Part shown: positions 50,823 through 58,715 of the stretch, one piece after another
Layout of the letters: each line of letters opens with the position of its first letter
How positions within the stretch are numbered: position 1 is the first letter of the stretch
DNA from: Dehalococcoidia bacterium
Lineage (GTDB): Bacteria; Chloroflexota; Dehalococcoidia; Tepidiformales; Tepidiformaceae
Direction of reading: 5' to 3'
NCBI GenBank assembly: GCA_022824925.1
Contig: JAJDYW010000040.1
Coordinates: 124,001-188,000, forward strand
DNA length: 64,000 nt
Position numbers and translations under genes: made by a program
The notes under the pieces: generated by a model
What the model was told of the DNA's origin: nothing
The model's database searches: none
What the model saw: the letters and a program-made list of their open reading frames with translations, nothing else

Positions 50823-52072
50823 CTCGCCCGCGCGTCGTCGTGACGGGCATCGGCGCAGTCACCCCGGTCGGGAACACGGCCGAGGAGACGTGGCAGTCGA
50901 TGCTGGACGGGCGCAGCGGCGTCGGCCCGATCACGCTCTTCGACCCGGAACCGTTCCCCGTGCGCATCCACGCGGAAGTGCGGGACTTCGAGCTGGACCC
51001 GCGCGTCGACGCGAAGCAGAAGCGGCACATGAACCGGGGCGTGAAGTTCGCGATGAACGCCGTCCTCGAAGCGCTCGACGACAGCGGCCTCGAGGTCAAC
51101 GAGGAGAACGCCGAGGACGTGGGCATCATCTACGGGTCGGGTGCGGGCGGTTACGACGAGATGCTGATCGGCGACGAGGTGCTGCGCACGCGCGGTCCGC
51201 GGCGGGTCTCGCCCTTCCTCGTGGCCAACCACATCGTGGACGCGGCCAGCGGGCACATCTCGATCCAGACGGGCGCGCGCGGTCCGAACGTGGCGGTGGT
51301 GAGCGCCTGTGCGACGGGCGCGGCGGCCATCGGGTCGGCGGCGCACGCGATCCAGCGGGGCGACGCCTCGGCCGTGATCGCGGGGAGCAGCGAATCGGTG
51401 TTGATCCCGCTGTTCCACGCGACCTGGTGCTCGATGCGCGCGCTCGCGAGCGACAACGAGCACCCGCAGGAGGCAGTGAAGCCGTTCGACCTGAACCGGG
51501 ACGGCTTCGCCGCGGGAGAGGGCGCGGGGGCGCTCATCCTGGAGAGCGAGGAGCACGCGCGGGCGCGCGGGGCGCGCATCTACTGCGAGCTGCTCGGTTC
51601 GGGCACCTCGAACGACGCCTACGACATGATCGCGCTGGACGAGCTGGGGCGGGGGCTGCGGCGGTCGATCGCGGGCGCCCTGCGGGACGCATGCATCGAA
51701 GCCAGCGAGATCGACTACATCAACCCCCACGGCAGCGGGACGAAGCTGAACGACCGCATCGAGACGCTCGTCGTGAAGGAGCTCATGGGGGAGGCCGCCT
51801 ACGAGGCCTCGATGAGCTCGGTGAAGCCCGTCACGGGGCACGGGATGGCGGCGGCGGGGGCGATCGAGGCGATCGCCTGCATCCTCGCCATCCGGGACCA
51901 GAAGGTCCCGCCCACGATCAACTACACCACGCCGGACCCCGAGTGCGACCTCGATTACGTGCCGAACGAGGCGAAATCCCGCCCCGTGCGCACGGCGCTG
52001 AGCACGTCGGTGGGGCTCGGTGGCCACAACGCCGCGGTGATCTTCCGCGCCATGAACGGAGCGGTCTCATGA
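50819..52072 (+). CDS. Beta-ketoacyl-ACP synthase II-like (first copy)
   Basis: A 417-residue condensing enzyme of the FabF type. Active-site Cys in VVSACATGAAAIG (about residue 163), first His in NPHGSGTKLND, Lys in SVKPVTGHGMAAAGA with second His: the C-H-H triad and lysine are present, although the usual AHGTST and TKSMTGH motifs are altered (NPHGSGT, VKPVTGH). GTG start overlapping fabD and 4-bp overlap with the second ketosynthase. The divergent motifs suggest a specialised partner of the second copy. Confidence 0.9.
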   Translation: MTRPRVVVTGIGAVTPVGNTAEETWQSMLDGRSGVGPITLFDPEPFPVRIHAEVRDFELDPRVDAKQKRHMNRGVKFAMNAVLEALDDSGLEVNEENAEDVGIIYGSGAGGYDEMLIGDEVLRTRGPRRVSPFLVANHIVDAASGHISIQTGARGPNVAVVSACATGAAAIGSAAHAIQRGDASAVIAGSSESVLIPLFHATWCSMRALASDNEHPQEAVKPFDLNRDGFAAGEGAGALILESEEHARARGARIYCELLGSGTSNDAYDMIALDELGRGLRRSIAGALRDACIEASEIDYINPHGSGTKLNDRIETLVVKELMGEAAYEASMSSVKPVTGHGMAAAGAIEAIACILAIRDQKVPPTINYTTPDPECDLDYVPNEAKSRPVRTALSTSVGLGGHNAAVIFRAMNGAVS

Positions 52073-53304
52073 CCCGAGCGCTTGTAACCGGAATCGGGGC
52101 GGTGACGCCCGTAGGCCTCACGGCGCCCGAGTCGTGGCGCAACCTGCTGGCGGGAACGTCGGGCATCGCCCCCATCGAGGCGTTCGACGCGAGCGACCTG
52201 CCCGTGCGCATCGCGGGCGAGGTGAAGGGCTTCACCACCGAGGCCATCGGCTCGAAGGCGGCGCGGCGGATGTCGCGTTTCGCCCAGTTCTGCGTGGCGG
52301 CGGCGCAGGAGGCGGTGGCGGACGCGGGGCTGGAGCTGACGGACGAGGAGCGACCGCGGGCGGCGGTCGCGATCGCGACGGGCGCCGGCGGCGTGCTCAA
52401 CACCTTCCTGGAGACCGAAAACTACATCGCGAAGGGACCGGCGCGGGTGAGCCCGTTCTTCGTGCCCCTGATGGCGCCGAACATGGGCGCCTGCCAGGTG
52501 GGCATGCAGCTCGGGTTCCGGGGGCCGACACTGGCCTCGACGGCGGCCTGCGCGAGCGGGCTCTACAGCTACATCGAGGCGAAGGCGCTGATCGAGAGCG
52601 GCCTCGCCGACGTGGTCATCGCCGGCGGCGCCGAGGCCGCGATCCATCCCGTCTCGGTGGCGGGGCTGGCGAACATGAAGGCGCTCAGCCGCCGCAACGA
52701 CGACCCGGAGGGCGCCTCGCGCCCCTTCGACCGGGACCGCGACGGCTTCGTCTTCGGCGAGGGCGGATCGGTGTTCGTGGTCGAGTCGGAGGAGCGGGCG
52801 CGGCAGCGCGGCGCGCGCGTCTACGCGGAGATCGCGGGGGGCGCCCTGAGCGGCGACGCCTACCACATCACGGCGCCGCGCGACGACGGCAGCGGGGCCG
52901 CGCAGGCGATGTCGTCGGCGCTGGAGGCGTCGGGCCTGAACACGGAGGATGTCGACTGCATCTCCGCGCACGGCACGGGCACGCCCCTGAACGACGTTTC
53001 GGAGACGCTGGCGATCAAGGTCGCCTTCGGGGAGCACGCGGGATCGCTCGCGATCAGCGGGACGAAGTCGATGGTGGGGCACCTGCTGGGCGGCGCGGGG
53101 GCGGTGGGGGCGATGGCCTGCGTGCTCTCGGTGGCCGAGGGCGTGGTGCCTCCCACGATCAACCTGGAGAACGCCGACCCCGAGTGCGACCTCGACTACG
53201 TTCCCAACGAGGCTCGCGAGATGCGGGTCGATGCGGCGATGGTCAACGGGTTCGGCTTCGGGGGCCAGAACGGCAGCGTGGTCTTCAAGCGCTACGCCGG
53301 CTAG
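52069..53304 (+). CDS. Beta-ketoacyl-ACP synthase II (second copy)
   Basis: A 411-residue FabF-type ketosynthase with canonical motifs: Cys in ASTAACASGLYSYIEA (about residue 163), SAHGTGTPLND and SGTKSMVGHLLGGAGA with the second His, then NGFGFGGQN. ATG overlaps the first ketosynthase stop as ATGA. Two adjacent FabF-like genes behind fabD with no acpP, fabG or fabH in the window is unusual. The 3' end overlaps the convergent cysteine desulfurase by 4 bp. Confidence 0.93.
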   Translation: MTRALVTGIGAVTPVGLTAPESWRNLLAGTSGIAPIEAFDASDLPVRIAGEVKGFTTEAIGSKAARRMSRFAQFCVAAAQEAVADAGLELTDEERPRAAVAIATGAGGVLNTFLETENYIAKGPARVSPFFVPLMAPNMGACQVGMQLGFRGPTLASTAACASGLYSYIEAKALIESGLADVVIAGGAEAAIHPVSVAGLANMKALSRRNDDPEGASRPFDRDRDGFVFGEGGSVFVVESEERARQRGARVYAEIAGGALSGDAYHITAPRDDGSGAAQAMSSALEASGLNTEDVDCISAHGTGTPLNDVSETLAIKVAFGEHAGSLAISGTKSMVGHLLGGAGAVGAMACVLSVAEGVVPPTINLENADPECDLDYVPNEAREMRVDAAMVNGFGFGGQNGSVVFKRYAG

Positions 53305-54470
53305 CCCGGGGCGAGCGCGCGCAGGCGCGCGACGATCTCCGGGAGCTGCTCCAGGACGTAGTCGATCTGCTCGTCCGTGTTCCCCTTGCCGACGGTGAGG
53401 CGCAGGGAGGCGTGCGCGAGATCGTCGTCGATGCCCATGGCCGTCAGGACGTGCGAGGGTTCGAGCGAGCCGGTGGTGCAGGCGCTGCCCGAGCTGGCGG
53501 CAACCTCGGCCATGTCGAGCGCGAGCAGGACGCTCTCGCCCTCGACGTTGCGGAAGCAGCAGCTGAAGCTGTTGGGGAGGCGGCGGTCGGGGTCGGTGGG
53601 GCCGGTCACGACGGTGTCGGGGACGCGCTCGGGCAGCTCGAAGAGGAGGCGGTCGCGGAGGCGGCGGTAGTGGCCGACGCGCTCCTCGCGCTCGGCCCAG
53701 GCGAGCTCCATGGCGGCGGCCAGCCCGAAGGCGCCGGCGACGTTCTCGGTGCCGGCGCGGCGCTCGCGCTCCTGCGAGCCCCCGAGCATCTGGGGCTGCC
53801 AGGGGGTCCCGCGGCGCACGTAGAGCAGGCCTGTGCCCTTCACGCCGTAGACCTTGTGAGCGGCGAGGCTGAGCAGGTCGACGCCCAGCGCGGCCGGCGT
53901 TATGTCGATGGATCCCGCGGCCTGGACGGCGTCCGTGTGGACGACGATGTTCGCGTTTCGCGCCTTTGCCAGGGCCGCCGCCTCCGCCACGGGCTGGAGC
54001 GTCCCCACCTCGTTATTGGCGGCCATCAGGGAGAGCACGGTCGTCTCGGGTCCGATGGCGTCCTTCAGGGCGGCGAGATCGACGACCCCGTCCGAGTCGA
54101 CGGGCAGGTAGGTGGCGCGGAAGCCCTCACGTTCGAGCTGCTCCACGGCGTGGAGGACGGCGTGATGCTCGACCTGGCTCGTGACGATGTGGTCGCCCCG
54201 GCCGCGCTCGCCCTGGGCGATGGCGGCCCCGCGGATGGCGGCGTTGTCGGACTCGGTGCCACCGCTGGTGAAGACGATCTCGGCGGGCTCGCAGTCGAGG
54301 AGCTTCGCACAGCGGGCGCGGGCCTCATCGAGCCAGCGGTGGGCGGTCTGGCCCTCGAGGTAGATGGAGGAGGGGTTGCCCCAGTCGCGGGAGAAGACGG
54401 GCCACATGGCTTCGAGCACGCGCGGGTCGGGGGGCGTGGTGGCGGCGTGGTCGAGGTAGACGCGCTCCAT
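53301..54470 (-). CDS. Cysteine desulfurase (NifS/IscS class)
   Basis: A 389-residue PLP enzyme taking sulfur from cysteine for Fe-S clusters and thio-modification. VYLDHAATTPPDPRV start, ESDNAAIRG, HTDAVQAAG, PLP-lysine in SLAAHKVYGVKGTG (about residue 205) and the catalytic Cys in SSGSACTTGS (about residue 326), class I loop. The ATG at 54470 has GGGAGGGAGA upstream. Divergent from erpA, with which it would cooperate. If the peroxiredoxin at 2.4 kb is a selenoprotein, such an enzyme could also mobilise selenium; that is inference. Confidence 0.93.
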   Translation of the reverse strand: MERVYLDHAATTPPDPRVLEAMWPVFSRDWGNPSSIYLEGQTAHRWLDEARARCAKLLDCEPAEIVFTSGGTESDNAAIRGAAIAQGERGRGDHIVTSQVEHHAVLHAVEQLEREGFRATYLPVDSDGVVDLAALKDAIGPETTVLSLMAANNEVGTLQPVAEAAALAKARNANIVVHTDAVQAAGSIDITPAALGVDLLSLAAHKVYGVKGTGLLYVRRGTPWQPQMLGGSQERERRAGTENVAGAFGLAAAMELAWAEREERVGHYRRLRDRLLFELPERVPDTVVTGPTDPDRRLPNSFSCCFRNVEGESVLLALDMAEVAASSGSACTTGSLEPSHVLTAMGIDDDLAHASLRLTVGKGNTDEQIDYVLEQLPEIVARLRALAPG

Positions 54471-54516
54471 ATTCTCCCTCCCGGTGACGCGGGGGCCGCG
54501 ATTGCGCCCGCTCTCC

Positions 54517-54528
54517 TGCTATACTTTA
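54517..54528. promoter_or_regulatory. Extended -10 of erpA, with a reverse -10 for the cysteine desulfurase
   Basis: Plus strand TGCTATACT (TATACT at 54520-54525), about 60 bases before the erpA ATG. The minus strand of the same segment reads TAAAGT (54528-54523), about 52 bases before the desulfurase ATG. A symmetrical -10 could serve both genes. Confidence 0.5.
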
Positions 54529-54584
54529 GCCGTGCGCGGCGTGCGTGCGCCGGATCCCATTGCAAACACCCCGAAGGAGTGCCC

Positions 54585-54974
54585 ATGACGACCGAAGCCA
54601 CCACCCAGACTGAACTGGTCACGATTACCGATGCGGCCGTTGAAAAGGCGAAGGCGCTCCTGGAAGCGCGCGACCTGCCCGAGGGCGCGCTGCGCGTGTT
54701 CGTGGCTGGCGGCGGCTGCTCCGGCTACCAGTACGGCATGGCCCTGGCCCGCTCGACGGAAGAGGATGACCTCGTCCTGGAGCGGGGCGGCGTGCGCATC
54801 GTCGTCGACCCGGAGAGCGCGCAGTACCTGGACGGCGCGGAGATCGACTACGTCGACGAGGTGATGAAGAGCGGCTTCAGCATCTACAACCCGAACGCGA
54901 CGAAGAGCTGCGCCTGCGGCTCCAGCTTCCAGACCGAGGGCGGCGGCGGCGAGGCTCGCCCCTGCGGCCACTAG
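54585..54974 (+). CDS. A-type iron-sulfur carrier (ErpA/IscA family)
   Basis: A 129-residue HesB/IscA-fold protein that carries Fe-S clusters to apo-enzymes. The three cluster cysteines are visible in GGGCSGYQYGMAL (about residue 45) and SCACGSSF (CxC near 107-109). The C-terminal tail is extended and Gly-rich, with a further Cys (RPCGH). ATG after GAAGGAGT. Followed by a clear terminator. Confidence 0.92.
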   Translation: MTTEATTQTELVTITDAAVEKAKALLEARDLPEGALRVFVAGGGCSGYQYGMALARSTEEDDLVLERGGVRIVVDPESAQYLDGAEIDYVDEVMKSGFSIYNPNATKSCACGSSFQTEGGGGEARPCGH

Positions 54975-54998
54975 GCCCGGTGCCCCGTCACAGACCCT

Positions 54999-55022
54999 GA
55001 AGGGGCGCTTGCGCGCCCCTTC
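54999..55022 (+). terminator. Intrinsic terminator of erpA
   Basis: GAAGGGGCGC/GCGCCCCTTC with loop TTGC, followed by TTCGTG. Ten perfect base pairs. Confidence 0.8.
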
Positions 55023-55062
55023 TTCGTGCCCCGGGCGGACGAGCACGCTGCCGACACTGCGA

Positions 55063-55130
55063 GTATAGCAATTTGCGCCGTGTATAGCGGACAACGCTAG
55101 TATCGCCATAACTCGCTATACTTTGCGAGT
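55063..55130 (+). promoter_or_regulatory. AT-richer control region with repeated GTATAGC before the ATPase pseudogene
   Basis: GTATAGC at 55063-55069 and 55082-55088 and its inverse GCTATAC at 55115-55121. The last forms the -10 TATACT (55117-55122), ending 6 bases before the GTG at 55129, and is flanked by a 6-bp inverted repeat ACTCGC/GCGAGT (55111-55116, 55125-55130). Confidence 0.45.
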
Positions 55131-56305
55131 GGACCCGATACGGAACCCGTACAGTCCAGGGGCGGGCACTCCTCCGCCGGCTCTGGTCGGACGCGACGCA
55201 GAGCGCAGCGACTTCGACATCGCGATACAACGTCTGACGATCGGCAGGACCGCTCGAAGTCTCATGCTGACTGGCCTGCGAGGCGTGGGGAAGACAGTAC
55301 TCCTCCACGAATTCGGACAAGATTGCCCGGGGCCACTCGTGGATTCACCAGCACCTTGAGGCAGCAGAGGACACGCAGTTCCCCTCCGCCATCGCCACCC
55401 TGGCGCGAAAGTCACTGCTTCAACTCTCGGCCGGCGCCCGTCTTGCCGAACGCGGGCAACGTGCACTGGGGGTGCTGCGATCGTTTCAGCTGCGCTGGAA
55501 CCTCCCGGAAGCCGGGAGCCTCGAGGTAACGCTCGACCCCGTCGCCGGGCGGGCGGACTCAGGAGCCCTTGACGAAGACCTCGCGGACCTCCTGAGTGAG
55601 GTTGCTGAGATGGCAAGCACCTCTGGGAAGGGGGTGCTATTCACACTTGATGAAGTCCAGTATGTAACCAGGGAGGACCTCGGCGCTCTGATCGTGGCCC
55701 TCCACCGCATTAGCCAGAACCAACTGCCACTGGTCGTCGCAGGCGCGGGTCTTCCGTCGGTGCCGGCGCTCGCTGGAGAAGCCAAGTCGTACGCGGAGCG
55801 ACTCTTCCGATTCCTGGACATCGGCAGGCTCGACGAGGGGGAAGCAAAGGCGGCGCTGGCCACGCCTGCCGAGGCAGAGGGAGTGACGTGGCAGCCGGAT
55901 GCACTCTCGCTCGCGATGGACGTGACCGAGGGATACCCCTACTTCCTGCAGGAGTTTGGAACACAGACCTGGGACGTTGCCCGGGACGGAGCCGCCATCG
56001 GCAGGGGTGACGTCGAGGCGGCCATTCCAGTCGCAACCTACGAGCTCGACAGCGGGTTCTTCCGCGTACGGATCGACCGAACCACGGACGCCGAGCGCTC
56101 CTACCTCACAGCGATGGCCGCCCATGGCGAAGGGCCATACAACTCAGGAGCCGTAGCCGCCCGTCTCGGGAAGACGACACGCCAGGTAGGACCTGTACGT
56201 GACAGCCTTATCAAACGGGGTCTCTGCTATGCGCCCGCCCATGGCGTTATCGCGTTCACGGTCCCGATGTTCGACCAGTTCGTGCGCAGGCAGCTTGGGG
56301 CGTGA
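55129..56305 (+). pseudogene. AAA ATPase gene broken by a frameshift near 55318
   Basis: Codons from GTG 55129 give PIRNPYSPGAGTPPPALVGR and a Walker A LTGLRGVGKTVLLHEFG, then shift frame. From about 55319 the +1 frame continues as KIARGHSWIHQHLEAAED through to the end at 56305, with Walker B FTLDEVQYVTREDL and a C-terminal winged-helix-like segment (AARLGKTTRQVGPVRDSLI). Together this is one STAND/AAA_16-type ATPase of about 390 residues with a single-base insertion between 55312 and 55318. Reading only the second frame from 55472 would give a 277-residue fragment lacking the P-loop. No slippery run is visible, so mutation or sequence error are the likely causes. Starts as a leaderless gene. 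Confidence 0.75.
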
Positions 56306-56348
56306 ACGGCCGTCGCGTGGCAAGGGCGCTCGCCGAGCCGGCAAGTCG

Positions 56349-57002
56349 CTAGAGGACGTTGCGCATCAGCTCGACGTGGGTGGTGAGGAAGGCCATGGCC
56401 TCGCGGGTGGCGCGGCGGAAGCGGGCGAACTCGGAGTCCTGCAGGGCGAGGTCGTCGAAGCGCTCGAGCTCGCTCATGGAGTCGAATTCGCCCGCGATGG
56501 CGATGGCGTTGGTCCCGCCGGAGAGAGCGGTCCAGGCGCTGGTGGTGGCGTCGATGCCGCGCTCCGCCTGGTACTGGAGGGCCTCCGCCAGGGAGAGGAC
56601 GAACTCGCGGTTCTTGCCGGGGAGCACCTCGCCGGTCATGAGCCGGAGGAAGCGCCGGGGGGCGGTCGCCTCCTCGGCGGAGATGAGGCCCTCGGAGTGG
56701 TAGGCGAGGCGGTGGATGGAAGCGTCGGTGCGGCCGGGGAGGAGGTGGCGTTCGACGTCGGCCCAGATGCCCGCGAAGCGGGCGTCCTGGGTGACCAGGT
56801 CGCTGAGTCGCTCCAGCTCCTCGAGGGTGTTGAAGTCCATGACCAGGGAGATGGCGTTCGTGGGGCCGGTCATGGCGGTCCAGACGGCCGTGCGCGAGCT
56901 GATGCCGCGCATCTGCTGGTGCTCGATGGCGACGCGCGCCGCCGAAAGCAGCTCGGCGGTCTGGCCCCGTTCGACGATGCCGCTGATCAGGCGCCGGTAC
57001 AT
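56349..57002 (-). CDS. Protein with duplicated dimeric alpha/beta-barrel (ABM-like) domain
   Basis: A 217-residue protein whose two halves are related: RTAVWTAMTGPTNAISLVMD followed by LEELERLSDLVTQDARFAGI in the first half (about 38-78), and TTSAWTALSGGTNAIAIAGE followed by MSELERFDDLALQDSEFARF in the second (about 153-193). This fits an internal duplication of a ferredoxin-like alpha/beta-barrel domain such as those of small monooxygenases. No catalytic residues are obvious. The ATG at 57002 has GGGAG upstream. Not a named family as far as seen. Confidence 0.7.
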   Translation of the reverse strand: MYRRLISGIVERGQTAELLSAARVAIEHQQMRGISSRTAVWTAMTGPTNAISLVMDFNTLEELERLSDLVTQDARFAGIWADVERHLLPGRTDASIHRLAYHSEGLISAEEATAPRRFLRLMTGEVLPGKNREFVLSLAEALQYQAERGIDATTSAWTALSGGTNAIAIAGEFDSMSELERFDDLALQDSEFARFRRATREAMAFLTTHVELMRNVL

Positions 57003-57032
57003 ACACACTCCCGCCCGCTCCAGGGCCGCGCC

Positions 57033-57038
57033 AGTGTA
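57033..57038 (-). promoter_or_regulatory. -10 element of the duplicated-barrel protein gene
   Basis: TGCTACACT (extended type) on the minus strand, about 30 bases before the ATG at 57002. It overlaps the end of the spacer behind the enoyl-CoA hydratase gene. Confidence 0.45.
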
Positions 57039-57048
57039 GCAGGCACGT

Positions 57049-57843
57049 TCACCGGCCCTTGAACTCGGGATCGCGGCGCTCGAGGAAGGCGCTCATACCC
57101 TCGCGGAAGTCCTCGCTGGTGAACATGGGGCGGAGCTGCAGGTAGGTGTGGTCGACGGCGGTCTCGAAGGTCTCGTCCATGCCGAGACGCATCATGCGCT
57201 TGGTGGCCTGCACCGAGTAGGGGGCGTTGCTGGCGATGCGCGCGGCCATGGCGGCAACCTCGGTCATGAGGTCGTCGTGGGGGACAACGCGGTTCACGAG
57301 GCCGAACTCGAGGGAGCGCTCGGCGTCGAGCACGTCGCCCATGAAGGCAATCTCGGCGGCCTTCGCCCAGCCCACGAGGCGGGGGAGGTACCAGGTGCCG
57401 CCGGACTCGGGCAGCACGCCGCGGCGCACGAAGACGGCGCCCAGCTTGGCGCGGTCGCTGGCGATGCGGATGTCGCAGCCGAGGGCCATGTCCATGCCGT
57501 AGCCGGCGGCGGGGCCGTTGAGGGCGCAGATGACGGGCTTGTCCATGCGGTGGAGGACGAGCGGGGGCGTGTGGTGCAGGTCGAAGAGGCGGAGGTCGGT
57601 GGCGCCGCTCATGTCGTCGCCCTCGGCGCGGGCCTTCAGGTCGAGGCCGGCGCAGAAGCCGCGGCCGGCGCCGGTGAGCACGACGACGCGAACCTCGGGG
57701 TCGGTGTTGGCGCGGTCGAGCTCGGCGGAGAGGGCGGCGAGCATGGGGCCGCTGATGGCGTTCAGCCGCTCGGGGCGGTTGAGCGTGAGGGTGAGCACGC
57801 CGTCGCACTGGTCGACGATGAGTTCGCTGTCGGTCTCGGGCAT
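57049..57843 (-). CDS. Enoyl-CoA hydratase/isomerase family protein
   Basis: A 264-residue crotonase-fold protein. [15 protein letters not shown], oxyanion/CoA segment GAGRGFCAGLDLKARAEG (about residues 55-72), NGPAAGYGMDMALGCDIRIA and RRGVLPESGGTWYLPRLVG. As in the copy at 2.8-3.6 kb the first catalytic Glu is replaced by Asp, but the second loop has PESGG with Glu. ATG at 57843 with GGAGG; earlier in-frame codons (to 57933) are Pro/Cys-rich and overlap the neighbouring gene's end. Confidence 0.92.
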   Translation of the reverse strand: MPETDSELIVDQCDGVLTLTLNRPERLNAISGPMLAALSAELDRANTDPEVRVVVLTGAGRGFCAGLDLKARAEGDDMSGATDLRLFDLHHTPPLVLHRMDKPVICALNGPAAGYGMDMALGCDIRIASDRAKLGAVFVRRGVLPESGGTWYLPRLVGWAKAAEIAFMGDVLDAERSLEFGLVNRVVPHDDLMTEVAAMAARIASNAPYSVQATKRMMRLGMDETFETAVDHTYLQLRPMFTSEDFREGMSAFLERRDPEFKGR

Positions 57844-57892
57844 CTGGGCCTCCTGTTGCGGGGAGTGTTCCACGGGCGGGGGTGGCGGGCAA

Positions 57893-58669
57893 TCAGCGCA
57901 GCAGGTACTCGCCGAGGGTGAGGCCGCGGGCACGCACGTCCTCGGCCATGCGCTGGCCGACCCAGCGGAAGTGCCAGGGCTCGTAGTCGTAGCCGGTCAC
58001 GTCCTCGAGGCCTTCGGGGTAGCTCATGACGAATCCGAACTCGTGCGCCCGCCCGGCGAGCCAGCGTCCCTCCGGGGTATCGCCGAACGCCTGCACGAGG
58101 TCAAAGCCGACGGCGGCGCTGGAGAAGTCGACGGTGGTGCCGAGCTGGTGCTCGCTGTGGCCGGCGCGGGCGCTCACGCGCGAGGCCTGCTCCAGGCCCA
58201 GGTCGTTGACGTGGTAGCGGTACGTCTCGGCCTGGGTGGCGTAGCTGCGATAGCTGCTGACGACGGCGATGCGGTGACCGGCAGCGGCGGCGGCCTCGAA
58301 GAGGGCGAGGAGGTGGGGGAGGACGATATCGATGACCTCCTGGGGGCCGATCGAGTAGGCGGCGGGGATGGCGACGAGCCCGACCGGGGCGCAGTCCGCT
58401 TCGAGGCGGTGGAGCTTGTCGAGGGGCGCGTGGATGTCGTTGCAGGGGACGACGTACACGCCGTCGGCGTCCGGCGTGGCGGTCGGGGTGGGAGAAGCGG
58501 AGTCGTGTTCGACGGGCTCTGGGTCCGCGGGGGAGGACGCTCCGACATCGGCGTCGGGGGTGGGGGAGCGGGCGACGAGCTCATCGACCACGCCCTCGTC
58601 GCCACAGGCGGCGAGCAGGATGAGGAGGATAAGGGCAACGACGATAGCGCGATGACGGCTGCCCTTCAT
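57893..58669 (-). CDS. M15-family D,D-carboxypeptidase lipoprotein (VanY/DacY-like)
   Basis: A 258-residue exported protein: signal sequence ending LLAAC (lipobox), an acidic Pro/Thr-rich linker to about residue 75, then a VanY domain with SSYRSYATQAETY, the zinc motif SARAGHSEHQLGTTVDFS (His...Asp) and YEPWHFRWVG (second His). It would trim D-Ala from peptidoglycan stem peptides outside the membrane. The ATG at 58669 is 7 bases after a TATGCT -10; this favours it over the ATG at 58696. Confidence 0.92.
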   Translation of the reverse strand: MKGSRHRAIVVALILLILLAACGDEGVVDELVARSPTPDADVGASSPADPEPVEHDSASPTPTATPDADGVYVVPCNDIHAPLDKLHRLEADCAPVGLVAIPAAYSIGPQEVIDIVLPHLLALFEAAAAAGHRIAVVSSYRSYATQAETYRYHVNDLGLEQASRVSARAGHSEHQLGTTVDFSSAAVGFDLVQAFGDTPEGRWLAGRAHEFGFVMSYPEGLEDVTGYDYEPWHFRWVGQRMAEDVRARGLTLGEYLLR

Positions 58670-58676
58670 CCCGCTC

Positions 58677-58682
58677 AGCATA
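58677..58682 (-). promoter_or_regulatory. Leaderless-type -10 element of the VanY-like gene
   Basis: GCTATGCT: TATGCT ends 7 bases before the ATG at 58669. The longer reading from 58696 would place the promoter inside the gene. Confidence 0.5.
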
Positions 58683-58715
58683 GCGCGGCCCCGCAATCCC
58701 GCCCGCTCACGCGCC

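Noticed and set aside
55312..55359. Selenocysteine or stop-codon readthrough in the AAA ATPase
   Set aside because: The homologous continuation is in a different frame, so a single-base shift explains it; recoding of a stop would not.
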